The notes below the pieces were generated by a model, which saw nothing but the letters and a program-made list of their open reading frames with translations, did not search any database and was not told the DNA's origin. DNA of 64,000 nucleotides from Bacillota bacterium. Its GTDB lineage: Bacteria > Bacillota > UBA4882 > UBA8346. Within the stretch, counting starts at the first letter, position 1, and each line of letters begins with the position of its first letter. Shown here in pieces: positions 63,592 to 64,000 of this stretch. The stretch covers positions 1 through 64,000 of the forward strand of contig JAEVYU010000031.1 of assembly GCA_023392595.1 (NCBI GenBank), read 5' to 3'. A program made the position numbers and the translations under genes.

Positions 63592-63737
63592 ACCATCTCC
63601 TGTCACAAGTTCAATCCATTTATCCTGCCTGTCGCTTTTCTTCTACCTGCTGGTCGATCCCCTATCCATACTATTTTGAACCCCACCGAGGAGATGCCTT
63701 TGGTATTGGGCACAGTCATGGATTGACTTATCTTTTG

Positions 63738-64000
63738 CTATTTCGAAATCAATCGTTCTAACGTTGGAGGTATTTTTTGACCCTTTCCGTTGATAAAACA
63801 ATATTTTTCCCAATCGTTTTTGCTGATTTTATTCCAATAACAAATACCTGTATCGCCACTGTAAACCCATACACTATCACCAGGACCCCATATAAAAAAC
63901 AACCTATCTCTTGTTCGGTATGTATCTTTACTTGCGTAAATTACTTCCGGCTCGAAAGAGTGGCCCAATTTTTTTACGTCCGCAATATAAAATCTTTGAA
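63738..64000 (-). CDS. C-terminal part of an unidentified protein (5' end outside window)
   Basis: The frame is open to the window edge, reading RFYIADVKKLGHSFEPEV at the left of what is visible, and ends at 63738. The visible 85 or so residues are rich in aromatic and charged residues (WGPGDSVWVYSGDTG) and show no named domain. A TTG at 63968 could be a start, but the open frame upstream makes a truncated larger gene more likely. Confidence 0.5.
   Translation of the reverse strand, partial: QRFYIADVKKLGHSFEPEVIYASKDTYRTRDRLFFIWGPGDSVWVYSGDTGICYWNKISKNDWEKYCFINGKGQKIPPTLERLISK

Overview
The window looks like a chromosomal segment of a spore-forming Firmicute with a two-membrane (diderm) envelope. 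Sporulation is indicated by a YyaC-type spore protein (58864), two small CotF-like coat proteins (61148, 61353) and a SpoVB-like flippase (5735). An outer membrane is indicated by two signal-peptide-bearing porin-like beta-strand proteins (17194, 43566), a family 9 heptosyltransferase-like enzyme (57551), and three solute-binding proteins whose export signals lack a lipobox, so they would be free in a periplasm. Hydrogenispora-like or other deep-branching diderm Firmicutes would fit; this is inference, since no rRNA is present. TTG start codons behind strong Shine-Dalgarno sequences are common.

Layout: 1-1206 is non-coding apart from a gene tail and holds a degenerate 21-bp tandem array (591-1080). 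1207-9347 carries rsuA, a DUF554 membrane protein, two class A penicillin-binding proteins and the flippase. 9348-15370 is an oligopeptide ABC operon (oppDF-A-B-C) with a candidate leader ORF and an intercistronic stem-loop. 15371-17193 is decayed DNA: a frameshifted transposase and a truncated metY relic. 17194-24106 has the first porin, a MITE-like element with an 8-bp target duplication, a metallo-beta-lactamase-fold protein, a membrane protein and the nadABC operon on the minus strand. 24260-28619 (minus) is an ECF vitamin/nucleoside-type transporter preceded by the 3' stump of a nucleoside phosphorylase and an M23 peptidase lipoprotein.

28777-40214 (minus) is the most distinctive block: a catabolic cluster with a zinc polyol dehydrogenase related to erythritol/threitol dehydrogenases, a ribose-type ABC importer with two permeases, a transketolase split in two subunits around a DeoR-type regulator gene, a glycerol-kinase-like FGGY kinase with altered glycerol-contact residues, and a PHP-domain protein. 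The genes suggest import, oxidation to a 2-ketose, phosphorylation, and two-carbon transfer by transketolase; the substrate is unknown (a four-carbon or branched polyol such as apiitol is a testable guess).

40686-64000 holds a nuclease-helicase fusion, a second porin, a second dipeptide ABC operon followed by an MpaA-like murein peptide amidase, secreted proteins of unknown function, an S1-domain RNA-binding protein, a glycosidase-like protein, envelope genes (PspC, UPF0104, GT9), spore genes, an orphan MsmX/UgpC ATPase, and an M42 peptidase. No tRNA, rRNA, CRISPR array or intact insertion sequence was seen. Three related short foldback elements with GGCTGTC/GACAGCC ends lie at 1990, 26700 and 39001.
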